From positions 186,001 to 250,000 of the forward strand of contig JANPZZ010000018.1 of NCBI GenBank assembly GCA_024707305.1: DNA of 64,000 bases, in the 5' to 3' direction. Below the pieces are notes generated by a model, which searched no databases, was not told the origin of the DNA, and was given only the letters and a program-made list of their open reading frames with translations. This DNA comes from Chitinophagaceae bacterium. GTDB taxonomy: Bacteria > Bacteroidota > Bacteroidia > Chitinophagales > Chitinophagaceae. This document shows, piece by piece, positions 30,663-40,648 of this stretch. The position numbers and the translations under genes are program-made. The stretch's first letter is position 1, and every line of letters begins with the position of its first letter.

Positions 30663-30700
30663 ATAAAAAAAGTGAGGCAGGTGCATTTCCGGCCTCACTA
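30663..30700 (-). terminator. Terminator of the leftward unknown gene
   Basis: The stem AGTGAGGC/GCCTCACT has the A-run on its left, giving a T-run on the minus strand. It therefore ends transcription of the gene starting at 31312. Confidence 0.75.
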
Positions 30701-30769
30701 CATTTCCGCAACTGGACTGAGTGCGGATGACAAAAACAACTGAACCTAACTACTGAACTATTTCAATGT

Positions 30770-31312
30770 TCATTCTCCGCCTCCTGAAAAATTGTTTTCA
30801 ATTTTGTGCATCATATTAGAAACCGGTCCTTCCATTTTATTGGTTCGGTCGTCAATAGTTGGATCATGTAACAGGTGTCCCATATCCAGCTGGGGTGGCA
30901 GGTACACGAGAATCTCATGTCGTTCGCGGGAAAAAGCATCTTTTAATCCGGATGCATTATGCCCGTCTTCTGTTGATGACTGCAAAAGGGAATATGTTGC
31001 GTCGGCAACGGTCTCCATTAATTCAGCAGTTGTTGTTTTATCAGTATGCGCATAATGCGCAACGCGATCTACGATTGCTTCGGCCTGCACGCCAAAGATG
31101 CGGTTAAGCCAACAGTTATTAGTATCCAGCATCATCTGCCGCGCATCTTCCTCGGTTCGGGTTGCTTTATACATTCCGGCAAGAACGGTTGGCAAAGCTG
31201 CCTGCACCAGCTTGTTGCGGCCAACATCAACTGCCTGCCTGTTTGGATCCAGTTTCTCCAGAGGAACCAGGTTCAAACTTTCCTGAACAAGCGTGATCAA
31301 ATTTTTCGACAT
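30770..31312 (-). CDS. Protein of unknown function, possibly DUF937-like
   Basis: This 180-residue soluble protein starts at ATG 31312 (MSKNLITLVQESLNLVPLEK). It is predicted mostly helical, with LVQAALPTVLAGMYKATRTEE recalling the DUF937 pattern and a glycine-rich end (NNFSGGGE). No signal peptide or membrane segment is seen. The resemblance is weak and no function is inferred. It is divergent from the ABC-F gene. Confidence 0.65.
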   Translation of the reverse strand: MSKNLITLVQESLNLVPLEKLDPNRQAVDVGRNKLVQAALPTVLAGMYKATRTEEDARQMMLDTNNCWLNRIFGVQAEAIVDRVAHYAHTDKTTTAELMETVADATYSLLQSSTEDGHNASGLKDAFSRERHEILVYLPPQLDMGHLLHDPTIDDRTNKMEGPVSNMMHKIENNFSGGGE

Positions 31313-31483
31313 AATAAACAGGTTTAGTGTTGAGTGTAAAATGCAGAAGTGAGTAGTGGGTACAATGTTTCTTCTCGGTACGCACCATTCAGGCTCACGT
31401 TCCGTCTTCACACCCACTACTCCCTACATGCTATCTACTTAAACATCATGCCATTTCTTCATTCCAAATGGCTCCGCGCGCGT

Positions 31484-31491
31484 TATCTTTG
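31484..31491 (+). promoter_or_regulatory. -7 promoter box of the ABC-F gene, four bases from ATG
   Basis: TATCTTTG fits TAnnTTTG and is followed by CACT and then ATG at 31496. Transcription would start at or next to the start codon, so the mRNA is predicted to be leaderless. Confidence 0.65.
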
Positions 31492-31495
31492 CACT

Positions 31496-33380
31496 ATGCA
31501 TTATGTTTCAGCGGAAAATCTCGCGAAGAGTTACGGGATTCAGCCTTTGTTCAGGGATATTTCTTTTCATATTTCCGAAGGGGATAAAATTGCCCTCGTA
31601 GCCAGAAATGGTTCCGGGAAATCCACACTTATGAAGATACTGGCCGGCAAAGAGACGGCAGACGCTGGTAAAGTATGGATACACAAGGATGTAGACGTTG
31701 TTTTGTTTGAACAGGACCCATTATTTGAGGAAGACAAATCGGTACTAGATAATATCTTTTTTCACCGCCATCCTGTAATGGACGCTATTCGCGAGTACGA
31801 GCGTATCAGCGAACAGGATAATCCGGAATTACTGACCCAGGCGATTTTGAAAATGGATGAACTGGGTGCCTGGGATTTTGATGCTAAAGTGAAGCAAATC
31901 CTGGAGAAATTAAAGATCAACCAGCTTCGTCAGCCTGTGGGCAAACTGAGCGGTGGCCAGCGTAAACGCGTGGCACTTGCCAAAACCTTAATTGATATTG
32001 GTTTTGAACACAAGCACGTGTTGTTAATCATGGATGAACCTACCAACCACCTCGATGTGGAAATGGTGGAATGGCTGGAACATTATCTCGATAAGGAAAA
32101 TGTGACGTTGTTGCTGGTTTCGCACGACCGTTATTTCCTGGATGCGGTATGCTCAGAAATCTGGGAGCTCGATGGCAGCGACCTGTATACCTATAAAGGT
32201 GATTACGAAAATTATTTGGAGAAGAAGGCCGCACGCCGCGAGCAGGAAGTAGCCAGCGTGGATAAAGCAAGGAATACTTACCGCCGCGAACTGGAGTGGA
32301 TGCGCAAGCAACCCCGCGCCCGCACAACAAAATCAAAAAGCCGCCAGGATAATTTTTATGAAGTAGAAAAAAAGGCAAAACAAAAACTGGAAGATGCCGA
32401 CCTGGAATTGCAAATGAAGATGAACCGCCTGGGCGGAAAGGTGGTGGAAATGAAAAAAAGTGTACAAGAGTTATAACGACCTTGTAATTCTAAAAGGGTT
32501 TGATTACACTTTTTCAAAAGGTGAACGTATTGGTGTTGTCGGAAAAAAATGGTGCGGGCAAATCAACCTTTATCCGGATGGTGCAGCAGCTAGAATCGGC
32601 CGATAGCGGTAAAATAAATGTGGGAGATACCGTTGTATTCGGACATTACTCGCAACAGGGTTTGGAAGTGAAGGAAGATATGCGTGTGATTGAGTATGTA
32701 AAAAATATCGCAGAAAATTTCCCGCTCGCAAATGGCGGTTCACTGAGTGCTGCGCAGTTTTTACAATTATTTTTATTCGATCCCGATAAACAATATACCT
32801 ATATCAGCAAATTGAGTGGTGGCGAAAAAGAAGGTTGCATTTGTTATCGATTCTTTTCCGCAATCCGAATTTTCTGGTGTTGGATGAACCTACCAATGAT
32901 CTTGACCTGCCAACTTTGAGCGTGTTGGAAAATTTCTTAAGCGAGTATCCGGGCTGTATATTAATTGTATCGCACGATCGCTATTTTATGGATCGGCTGG
33001 TAGATCATCTACTCGTTTTTGAAGGCGATGGAAATATCCGGGACTATCCGGGCAACTACTCACAATACAGACAATCATTAAGACAGCAGGAGCAGGCGGC
33101 AGCCGCCAGCAAAGCACCGGAGAAAGTAACTGCAACCGCCACAGCTGCACCGGCAGCCGCACCGCAGAAGAGAGCCGGCTTTAAAGAAAAACGTGAATTT
33201 GAACAGTTGGAAAAAGATATTGCAAGACTTACACAGGAAAAAGAAAGCATCCAGCAAAAGCTGAACAGTGGTGAAACCGGTTTTGAAGAATTGCAACAAC
33301 TAAGTGTACGCATTGGTGAAGTAACACAGGAACTGGACGAAAAAGAACTGCGCTGGCTCGAATTGAGCGAGCTACTCTAA
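31496..33380 (+). CDS. ABC-F family ATPase, Uup-like (three frameshifts)
   Basis: ABC-F proteins are soluble, act on ribosomes and lack membrane domains. The corrected product is about 627 residues with two ATPase domains. The first has [14 protein letters not shown] and [15 protein letters not shown]; the second [12 protein letters not shown] and [15 protein letters not shown] with [16 protein letters not shown] linker of about 80 residues joins them, and a C-terminal coiled coil ([20 protein letters not shown]) suggests the Uup group. Three A-run indels, near 32453-32459 (extra), 32546-32552 (extra) and 32825-32829 (missing), break the frame. A run of alanines precedes the coiled coil. Confidence 0.9.
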
Positions 33381-33435
33381 ACTGAGTATTTTTTGCAGGT
33401 GCAGCCCATAGCAAATTTGCGATAATACCATTTTC

Positions 33436-34188
33436 ATGTACAGGCTTTTCATCTTATCCATTCTGATCTTTTTATACAGCTTCGGTCAGGCCCAGGTTGT
33501 GAATATTGAAAGCTCACGAATTCAAACTGATACCGTAGGCTGGGCAGGCTCAGGTGGCGCTGCTGTATCTGTTACGAAAAACACGCAACAGGTAGTTACG
33601 ATAGATATAGAAGCACACCTGCAGTATAAAACTGAAAAATCGTTGTGGCTGATCCTTGGTGATTATGGTTTTTTAAAAGGTGGAAGTGAAAAATTTTTAC
33701 TGAACAGCTTTGGTCACCTGCGTTTCAACCACAAGCTGAATAAATGGATCCGATGGGAAGCATTCACACAAGTACAGAGTAATCACATCATGCAAATCCG
33801 GTCGCGCTATCTAACCGGAACGGGACCGAGATTTAAGTTGGTCTCAAAACCAAAGTTCCGTTTGTATGCGGCAAGTCTTGCCATGTTTGAACATGAAACA
33901 GAGAAAACAAAACCTGCGATTGTACATAATAATATACGTAGCAGTTCCTACATTTCTTTTACAGTATTACCTACTGAGAATATTGAACTGGTAAGTACCA
34001 CATTCTACCAACCGTTATATAACAATTTTCAGGACGCCAGAATATTCAACCAAACGTCTTTTACTATCAGTGCCACCGAACGGTTTTCGATGTACCTGAA
34101 ATGGAACTGGATTTATGATAAAAAACCAGCCGGAACCGCACCAAAAACCAACTACCAAATGGTGAGTGGATTCAAAATTGAATTCTAG
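33436..34188 (+). CDS. DUF481-like outer-membrane beta-barrel protein
   Basis: This 250-residue exported protein has a signal peptide ending SFGQAQ and alternating beta strands resembling the DUF481 (YdiY-like) barrel family: LWLILGDYGFLKG, GHLRFNHKLNKWIRWEAFTQ and a terminal YQMVSGFKIEF. It probably inserts in the outer membrane. No function is established. A terminator follows. Confidence 0.78.
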   Translation: MYRLFILSILIFLYSFGQAQVVNIESSRIQTDTVGWAGSGGAAVSVTKNTQQVVTIDIEAHLQYKTEKSLWLILGDYGFLKGGSEKFLLNSFGHLRFNHKLNKWIRWEAFTQVQSNHIMQIRSRYLTGTGPRFKLVSKPKFRLYAASLAMFEHETEKTKPAIVHNNIRSSSYISFTVLPTENIELVSTTFYQPLYNNFQDARIFNQTSFTISATERFSMYLKWNWIYDKKPAGTAPKTNYQMVSGFKIEF

Positions 34189-34218
34189 TTTTTGTACCAA
34201 CACCCTGTTTTTATAGCC

Positions 34219-34251
34219 CGCTGTGTGAATAAATTACCACAGCGTTTTTTT
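34219..34251 (+). terminator. Terminator after the DUF481-like gene
   Basis: The stem CGCTGTG/CACAGCG with a 12-base loop is followed by seven T. The remaining sequence up to 34546 is AT-rich leader with recurring CCAATCTCC words and no evident gene. Confidence 0.85.
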
Positions 34252-34546
34252 GTGCCAAATTTTTTGGTATTCCAACACATTGATTTTCATTTCGGGAAAA
34301 TGTGGAATAATCGTAAAACTCCCATGTGAACAAAATACCCCGCAAAAAGATTGCATGCGTAAATAATTCGAATTAGTTTAGCGCTGTCAATCTTATCCAA
34401 TCTCCTTCGAAATACTTCCTCCAATCTCCTCTCTGCTTATCTGAATACTTAGAAATCCATTTTCCTGCAGAAAGACAACATAATTCCCAATTTCCTGCGA
34501 CAAACAAATCCAATCTCCGGAATTGTTAACAGAAAATGTTGTACCC

Positions 34547-35023
34547 ATGAGCAGGAGTTTTTTACCAGATCAGGAACTAATAGACCGTTTAATGACAGAC
34601 GACACAGAAGCGTTCGAAGAACTTTATCGTCGCTACTGGCATAGTCTTTATAATTATAGCTTTCAGAAATTACATTCTTCTGACCAGGCCCGTCGTATCG
34701 TGCGCAACCTGTTTGTGCAACTATGGGAAAAGCGGAAGACCTTCCCTGTTGACTTCGTTCTGTCCGAATTTTTATATACCGAAGTACGTCGCAATGTAGT
34801 TGTTCAATTGAGTGGACAATTAAATGTGCAGGATGATGCGCAACTACAGGATTTGAAATCAGAATTCCGTGTGGATCATTTAAAGCAGGCACGCCTGCCT
34901 GTAACTGCACCGGCACCGCCACCCGTTCGTAAAATGGGTATGCATCGAGATCACCCTAAACTCTTTGTCACTTTATCGCATGTGAAGTGGCTCTTTCAAT
35001 CCGTAACCGCCAAACTCTTATAA
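34547..35023 (+). CDS. ECF sigma-factor-like protein with region 2 only
   Basis: This protein of about 158 residues (start MSRSFLPDQELI at 34547) carries a sigma region 2: DDTEAFEELYRRYWHSLYNY and AFxxLxxxLFVQLWEKRKTFP. After region 2 comes VLSEFLYTEVRRNVVV and then a proline-rich tail with no helix-turn-helix, so region 4 (the -35-binding part) is absent. None of the other frames supplies one, and only about 50 residues remain. A small gene with a membrane segment follows 35 bases later, as anti-sigma genes do. Confidence 0.75.
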   Translation: MSRSFLPDQELIDRLMTDDTEAFEELYRRYWHSLYNYSFQKLHSSDQARRIVRNLFVQLWEKRKTFPVDFVLSEFLYTEVRRNVVVQLSGQLNVQDDAQLQDLKSEFRVDHLKQARLPVTAPAPPPVRKMGMHRDHPKLFVTLSHVKWLFQSVTAKLL

Positions 35024-35058
35024 TTTTTTGAACCGTACACCACCTTTAAACCTAAAGC

Positions 35059-35362
35059 ATGAAAACTGAAATTTTACAACAAAAGCTCCAACGTTACATT
35101 TCCGGACAGGCAAGTCCGGCTGAATCACGTCAGATCCAGAACTGGCTGAGTTGTACAGCCAATCACCAGGGACTGAAGCCTGAGGAAAAGTCACAACTGG
35201 AAATGGAAATTCTCCTGGAAATTCAGGCGTATACTGCCTACCCGCTTTATCGTCCGCAAAAAAAGATGGAAGCTGGTGGAAGAAGATCAGCGCTATGTTC
35301 TAATATTTTGCCTGGGGCTGTCTGTGTTTTTAACCACAACAGCTCCATTTCTTTTATTATAG
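35059..35362 (+). CDS. Small single-span membrane protein after the sigma-like gene (frameshifted)
   Basis: The N-terminal 75 residues (MKTEILQQKLQRYISGQASP) resemble the N-terminal cytoplasmic part of FecR-type anti-sigma factors, including the GQAS/PAESRQIQNWL region. With one A removed from the run of seven at about 35259-35265, the protein ends KKRWKLVEEDQRYVLIFCLG and a hydrophobic helix, stopping at 35362 (about 100 residues). There is no periplasmic FecR domain. The stop codons of this gene and the convergent GT9 gene overlap within six bases. Confidence 0.6.
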
Positions 35363-36381
35363 ATTCGCCTCTACGCGTGCGACGATTTGCGCAGCCGTTA
35401 TTTCACCCATGCAGCCAGCCTCGCCATGAACCGGGCAGGGTTTGTTGCCAAATACAGAAGAAGGCCGGCAGGGCAAATCTGTTTGTACGGCATTCGCTGG
35501 ATCCTGCCCCCCAGCCATAAAACCCCAGCCAGGGGTGTGTGCCGCCCCAAACAGACACTACGGGAACGCCATACAATGAAGCCAAATGCATATTGGCCGA
35601 ATCCATGCTGATCATCACCTGCAAACTACTAATAGCTTTTAGTTCATCCCCAAACCGCATGGTTCCCGCCAGATTGTGAACATTGTTATTTTCTGCAGCA
35701 AGCCGGGCCATAGCCGACGCTTCATTTTTACTTCCAAATAAAACAACCTGGTTTCGTGAGTCGGCAGCAAGAAGCTTAACCACTTCTTCCATTTTTTGCA
35801 GCGGATACATTTTAGCCGCATGGCGCGCAAATGGCGCAATGCCAATCACACGCTGCCCGGATTTCCAGCCAGGGAGCCATCCATAGCTTATTGTTGCCCG
35901 CGACAACCCTCCTTCCTTATTCAAGCGGATAGGAAATCCAAGTTTTTCAAAAACATCTGCATACCGTTGAAAACCGGATTTCAATGGGCGCAGTTTTTTT
36001 ATTCTTCGGTCTTGTTAATTCTTTTTTCTCAGCGCGGCCTTTGTCGATAACAGCAACCGGTTTCCCCAAAAAGAATTTCCGGATAATTTGCGTTCGTAAT
36101 ACATTGTGTAAATCAGCAACAGCATCAAAATGCACATCACGTTTTAAGTGGGATGCAAGTTTCCAAAGTCCTTTTAGTCCTTTATACTGGGTCTTTGTAG
36201 AAGCGCCAATAAAATGCAGTCTTTCTATTCCTTCAAAGAGTGGAGCATGAAACGGCAATGAAACGAAGGTGACTTGCAGATGGGGATATTGCTGCAACAA
36301 TAAACGAATGACAGGAACTGTCATTGCCACATCGCCCAACGCGGTGAAACGAAATGCGAGGATATGCCGCGTTTCTTTCAT
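35357..36381 (-). CDS. Glycosyltransferase family 9 (heptosyltransferase-like, two frameshifts)
   Basis: This GT9 enzyme adds heptose-like sugars to lipopolysaccharide or similar glycans. The N-terminal half has RFTALGDVAMTVPVIRLLL, the second half MISMDSANMHLASLYGVPVV and WGGTHPWLGFYGW, which are GT9 signatures. Indels in an A-run at about 35996-36002 and in GGGGGG at 35498-35503 split it; corrected length is about 340 residues, ending CMGEITAAQIVARVEANL. Its start overlaps the upstream DUF4254 stop by one base (TAATG), so the two are translationally coupled. Confidence 0.88.
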
Positions 36382-36986
36382 TATTTTTTTAACTGGTAAA
36401 GCACCGGATTCAAACTTTCGTCGTTGTACATTTTCATTTGTTTGTACACTTTCATATACTTTTTGCCAGCAGCAATATCATCGAGTAATTGTTTGATGGC
36501 CGTTGAGAGATCAATGCGTTGCGTTAGTAAAATATCCAGCTTTGCCTGGCAGTTGCGGCGATGCTCGTCACTTGCTTCCGTACGATTGGCTTCAATCGCC
36601 ATGTGATAAATTTTCAGCTCCAGGATAGAGAGGCGATCAACAGCCCATGCGGGTGTTTCGGTATTCAGCGTAGCATCCGGCTGTGGTTTTACATTCTTGT
36701 ATTTCTGAAGCAACCAGCTATCGATATACTCTACCATATCGGTACGTTGCTGATTCGACTGGTCAATGCGACGTTTAATCTCCAACGCTTTTACCGGATC
36801 AATAGACGGATCGCGGATAATATCTTCCAGGTGCCATTGCACCGTATCAATCCAGTTTTTTGAATACAGTAAATGCTCAATTGAACCAGCTTCAAATGGC
36901 ACTGCCGCTGGCGTATCTACTGAATCCGTTAAATGGTAGTCGTTAATACTCTGATGAAATATCGCGATAGCGTGGTCGATTTGCAT
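36381..36986 (-). CDS. DUF4254 protein
   Basis: This 201-residue soluble helical protein matches the DUF4254 family, with PFEAGSIEHLLYSKNWIDTVQWHLED, DRLSILELKIYHM and KKYMKVYKQMKMYNDE. In Bacteroidota the family is often beside glycosyltransferases of envelope polysaccharide synthesis, as here with GT9. Biochemical function unknown. A TAGTTTTG box lies four bases before the ATG. The gene is intact. Confidence 0.85.
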   Translation of the reverse strand: MQIDHAIAIFHQSINDYHLTDSVDTPAAVPFEAGSIEHLLYSKNWIDTVQWHLEDIIRDPSIDPVKALEIKRRIDQSNQQRTDMVEYIDSWLLQKYKNVKPQPDATLNTETPAWAVDRLSILELKIYHMAIEANRTEASDEHRRNCQAKLDILLTQRIDLSTAIKQLLDDIAAGKKYMKVYKQMKMYNDESLNPVLYQLKK

Positions 36987-36990
36987 GGAG

Positions 36991-36998
36991 CAAAACTA
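36991..36998 (-). promoter_or_regulatory. -7 promoter box of the DUF4254-GT9 operon, four bases from ATG
   Basis: TAGTTTTG, then CTCC, then ATG on the minus strand. This predicts a leaderless transcript. Confidence 0.6.
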
Positions 36999-37041
36999 AG
37001 GAATTTCGAAGATTGAAGAATCTAAGAAACGATGATCGATT

Positions 37042-38280
37042 TTATTTTTCAACAAAATTCAAATCCCTCCCAAAGGTTTCTTTTACGAGAAAGGACGCGA
37101 CAATTGCGATGGACATGATGATTACTGCCGCTACAATGGCGCCATTTACATAACCCAGCGATTCGAACCCACGCAGCCACTGGAAAAGAGGGATAATAAA
37201 TACTGCCAGCAATCCGCGCACCATATTGGGGATGGTAGTCGCAGCAGTAGCACGGATATTGGTACCAAACTGTTCTGCACCCATGGTTACAAAAATGGCC
37301 CAGAAACCAGTACCAAAACCGAGGCCGGCACAAATCCAGTACATGGCATTGGCAGATCCATCGTATAATGCTGTAAAGAACAACAGCATAAATAATGCTG
37401 TTATTCCATAAAAAACATACAATGCTTTTTTACGGCTGCGCAGCCACTGGCTTACAAAACCAATGAGAATATCGCCTATAGAAATTGCGGCGTAAGCAAA
37501 CATGATTGCTTTACCCGGATCAATAGGCTCTTTAATACCGAAATGTTTGCCAAAGTCGTTTGAGAATGCGACCAGCACCCCAATCACAAACCAGGTAGGT
37601 AGTCCGATTAATATACTGAGCACATATCTTTTTTAAACGATCGCGGTTGGTAAAAAACATCAACAGGTTGCCGCGTTGCACTTCCTGTTGCTTTGCATGA
37701 TGAAACATACCCGATTCAAAAACAGATATGCGCAACACCAACAGCAGGAGCCCCATGCCTCCGCCGATAAAATAACAGGTGCGCCAGTCGAAATTTTGTT
37801 TCATTACAAAAGCAACCACGGCACCTGTAAGTCCGATACCAGCCACCAGCGAAGTGGCGATTCCTCTTTTTCTTTGGAAGTAAGTTCTGAAACAAGTGTG
37901 ATGCCTGCACCCAGTTCACCTGCGAGACCGAGGCCGGCAACAAAACGTACCCATTTGTATTGTTCCACGTCCTGCACCAGGCCATTGGCAATATTAGCCA
38001 GCGAGTACAGCACGATGGAGCCAAAAAGAACGCTTAATCGACCCCGCTTATCACCCATTACACCCCAGATGATGCCACCGATCAGGAGGCCGATCATCTG
38101 CCAGGTTAAAATCGCTTCTCCATCTGTTTGGATTTGTTCAGCAGAAAGGCCGAGGTCTTTCAGGCTTTCAATCCTTATTATCGCAAACAACAACAGGTCG
38201 TAGATATCTACGAAGTATCCCAATGCAGCAACGAGTACCGCAGTGGTGAAGATGGAGTTGGATTTTGGCGTGGCAGGCAT
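37042..38280 (-). CDS. MFS transporter, metabolite:H+ symporter-like (two frameshifts)
   Basis: This sugar- or metabolite-porter type MFS protein is about 412 residues after correction. It has GYFVDIYDLLLF in helix 1, GDKRGRLSVLFGS after helix 2 and GLGLAGELGAGITLVSE in helix 4, as in MHS-type symporters. Two A-run indels, one base missing near 37863-37867 and one extra near 37629-37634, break it; correction gives KRGIATSLVAGIG and LKRYVLSILIGLP. It is followed by dedA 15 bases upstream in the transcript. Substrate unknown. Confidence 0.87.
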
Positions 38281-38295
38281 GTCGAAAAATTCTTA

Positions 38296-39027
38296 TCAGG
38301 GTTTCAGTTCGTTGTCAACTGGTGGTGGAACCACTTTCTTTTTTGCAAAGAACAGTTTATAAATAACGGGCAAAGTTGTCACCAGGATAATTACAATGGT
38401 GATTGCCTCAATATGATCTTTCAGGCTGACACCAAATTGCTTTTCCACCCATGTTTGGAGGAAGAAACCACCCAGCATCATGCTACATACCCAGGCAACA
38501 CTACCTGTGATATTATAAAAAATAAAATGAGCTCGGTTCATACGCACGATACCTGCTACAATGGGTGCAAATGTGCGGATGATGGGAAGGAACTTAGCCA
38601 GGAATACAGTGCCCTTGCCATAGTGATTGTAAAAATCCTGTGCACGCAGCAGGTGTTTCTTTTTAAAGATCCATGTATCCCTTCTTTCAAAAAGTACGGG
38701 ACCCGCTTTGCGGCCAAACCAGTAACCCACCATATTTCCCAGCACGGAAGCAATGATTACCATGATGATGATGAATACATGCCAGAAACCAAAAGGATGA
38801 CTTTCATCGAGCGGCAGGCCAGCAAGTTTATTTACCAGCATGTTCATAAAAATGCCGGCACTAAAAAGTAATGAATCGCCAGGGAGGAAGAAGCCTACAA
38901 ACAGCCCTGTTTCGGCAAATACTACAAGCAGCAACACATAAAATCCGCCATTTTCAATAATCCAACGGATGAATGTTTCAATAATACCACCAGAATCAAG
39001 CAAGTACATCGGGAGAAAAGTTTCCAT
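38296..39027 (-). CDS. DedA family membrane protein
   Basis: This 243-residue polytopic protein of the DedA/SNARE-associated (VTT) family has VGFFLPGDSLLFSAG, GNMVGYWFGRKAGP and KFLPIIRTFAPIVAGI with the conserved charged residues. The family includes undecaprenyl-phosphate and phospholipid flippases. The gene is intact and lies just before the MFS gene in the transcript. Confidence 0.92.
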   Translation of the reverse strand: METFLPMYLLDSGGIIETFIRWIIENGGFYVLLLVVFAETGLFVGFFLPGDSLLFSAGIFMNMLVNKLAGLPLDESHPFGFWHVFIIIMVIIASVLGNMVGYWFGRKAGPVLFERRDTWIFKKKHLLRAQDFYNHYGKGTVFLAKFLPIIRTFAPIVAGIVRMNRAHFIFYNITGSVAWVCSMMLGGFFLQTWVEKQFGVSLKDHIEAITIVIILVTTLPVIYKLFFAKKKVVPPPVDNELKP

Positions 39028-39066
39028 GATTTTTGTCTACACTATTTTAATTGTAAAGGGCTGAAT

Positions 39067-40465
39067 TTATAAGTTTCCTTCGGCAGCCGATTCCGAAAAA
39101 GCAAGCGCTTTGGCATCGTCGAATTCACCTTCCCAGCGTGCAACGACACAGCTGGCGAGTGTATTCCCGATAACGTTTACCGAAGTGCGCGCCATATCCA
39201 TTAACTCATCAATACCATAAATTGCCATAATCGGCCATACCGGAAATCCAAAGGTAGTGGCTGTAGCGATCAAAATCACCAGTGAAGCGCGCGGTACAGC
39301 CGCAACCCCTTTACTGGTAAGCATCAATGATAAACCAATCATCAGTTGTTCGCCAAATGACAGGTCAATCCCTGCAGCCTGAGCTACAAATACAGATGCT
39401 AGTGAAAGATATAAGGTGGTTCCATCAAGATTGAATGTATAACCGGTAGGAATTACAAACGAAACGATCTTTCTGGGTACACCAAATTTCTCCATATTCT
39501 CCAGCGCCTTGGGTAAGGCCGAATCGGAACTGGTGGTGGCAAATGCAATAGAAACCGGCTCGCGGATGGCTTTTATAAACTGGCGCAATGGAATTTTTGC
39601 AATAAATAATGCCACGGGCACTAACACCAATAACAAAAATGCAATCAGCGCGATATACAATGTTCCCAGCAACATCGCCAGGTTTTTCAGGATATCAATA
39701 CCAAGATGCCCGACTGTTACGGCAATGGCTGCACCCACACCAAAGGGCGCGAAGTACATGATGATATTGGTAAAACGGAACATCGTTTCCGCCAGGCTTT
39801 CCGCAAACTCCAGCATCGGCTTCTTCTTCGTTTCATTCAGCAGCGCAAGCGCAATACCGAAGATGACGCTGAAAACAACGATTGGCAGCACATTTCCTTC
39901 GTAAATAGACTTGATGATGTTCTCCGGGAAAATATCAATGATATGATCCTGCCAGCCTTTTACTTTCGTTTCGGGCAGGTCGTGCAACAATGCTTCAGGC
40001 ACTACAATTCCTTTACCTGCGCCGGTTAGATTGATAAATAAAAGACCGATAAACAGTGCAATGGTGGTAACGATTTCAAAATACAGTAGGGATTTCCAGC
40101 CCATGCGGCCCACCTGCTTCAGGTTGGAATGGCTGGCGATGCCAACGACCAGTGTCGCAAAAAAGCAATGGTGCAACGATGGTTTTTACCAGTCGCAGGA
40201 ATATCTTACTTAAAAAAGAGAGGTTTTGCGAAAACTCGCGAAAGTCGAGGCCTATTTCCACTCCGATGGCCATGGCCACGAGTATCCATGTGGTAAGCGA
40301 TTTTTTAAATATCGCGAATATTACCAGGCTGGCAACAAATACCCAGCGAGAAACAAATAGAATATTATCGTCGATCGACACGATATTATTCAACGACAAT
40401 ACGTGCAGCAGGGTTACAATGGTAAAAAGAAGGAGTGCAAGTAATCCGGACTGACGTTGGTTCAT
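39067..40465 (-). CDS. Dicarboxylate/amino acid:cation symporter (DAACS, frameshifted)
   Basis: This GltP/DctA-like Na+ or H+ symporter is about 465 residues after correction. Signatures include the serine-rich AFATTSSDSALPKALENME and GYTFNLDGTTLYLSLASVF, which form the substrate-binding hairpin and helix 7. One extra T in the run of six at about 40159-40164 breaks the frame; removing it gives VAPLLFATLVVGIASHSN. A -7 box lies 25 bases upstream of the ATG. Substrate is likely glutamate, aspartate or a C4-dicarboxylate. Confidence 0.92.
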
Positions 40466-40490
40466 ATTACTAATCGCGATGGTAAAGGGT

Positions 40491-40498
40491 CAAAACTA
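40491..40498 (-). promoter_or_regulatory. -7 promoter box of the DAACS gene
   Basis: TAGTTTTG on the minus strand fits TAnnTTTG, 25 bases before the start codon. Confidence 0.5.
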
Positions 40499-40648
40499 AA
40501 GGTTTACTTTCAAATTTTCTCTCTTTTTGACAGGGAGGTGGAGACAATTGTTCATAAAAGTTTTTGCCGCTATTAGCAAGAAATCACTATTTTTCCACCT
40601 TTCTTGATTGAAAAAGCAATACTAAAACTAAACAATCGCAACGCTTTT

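Noticed and set aside
35363..35520. C-terminal extension of the small protein after the sigma-like gene
   Set aside because: Without correction the frame runs on into the opposite strand of GT9; the corrected frame ends with a membrane helix at 35362, which is more plausible.
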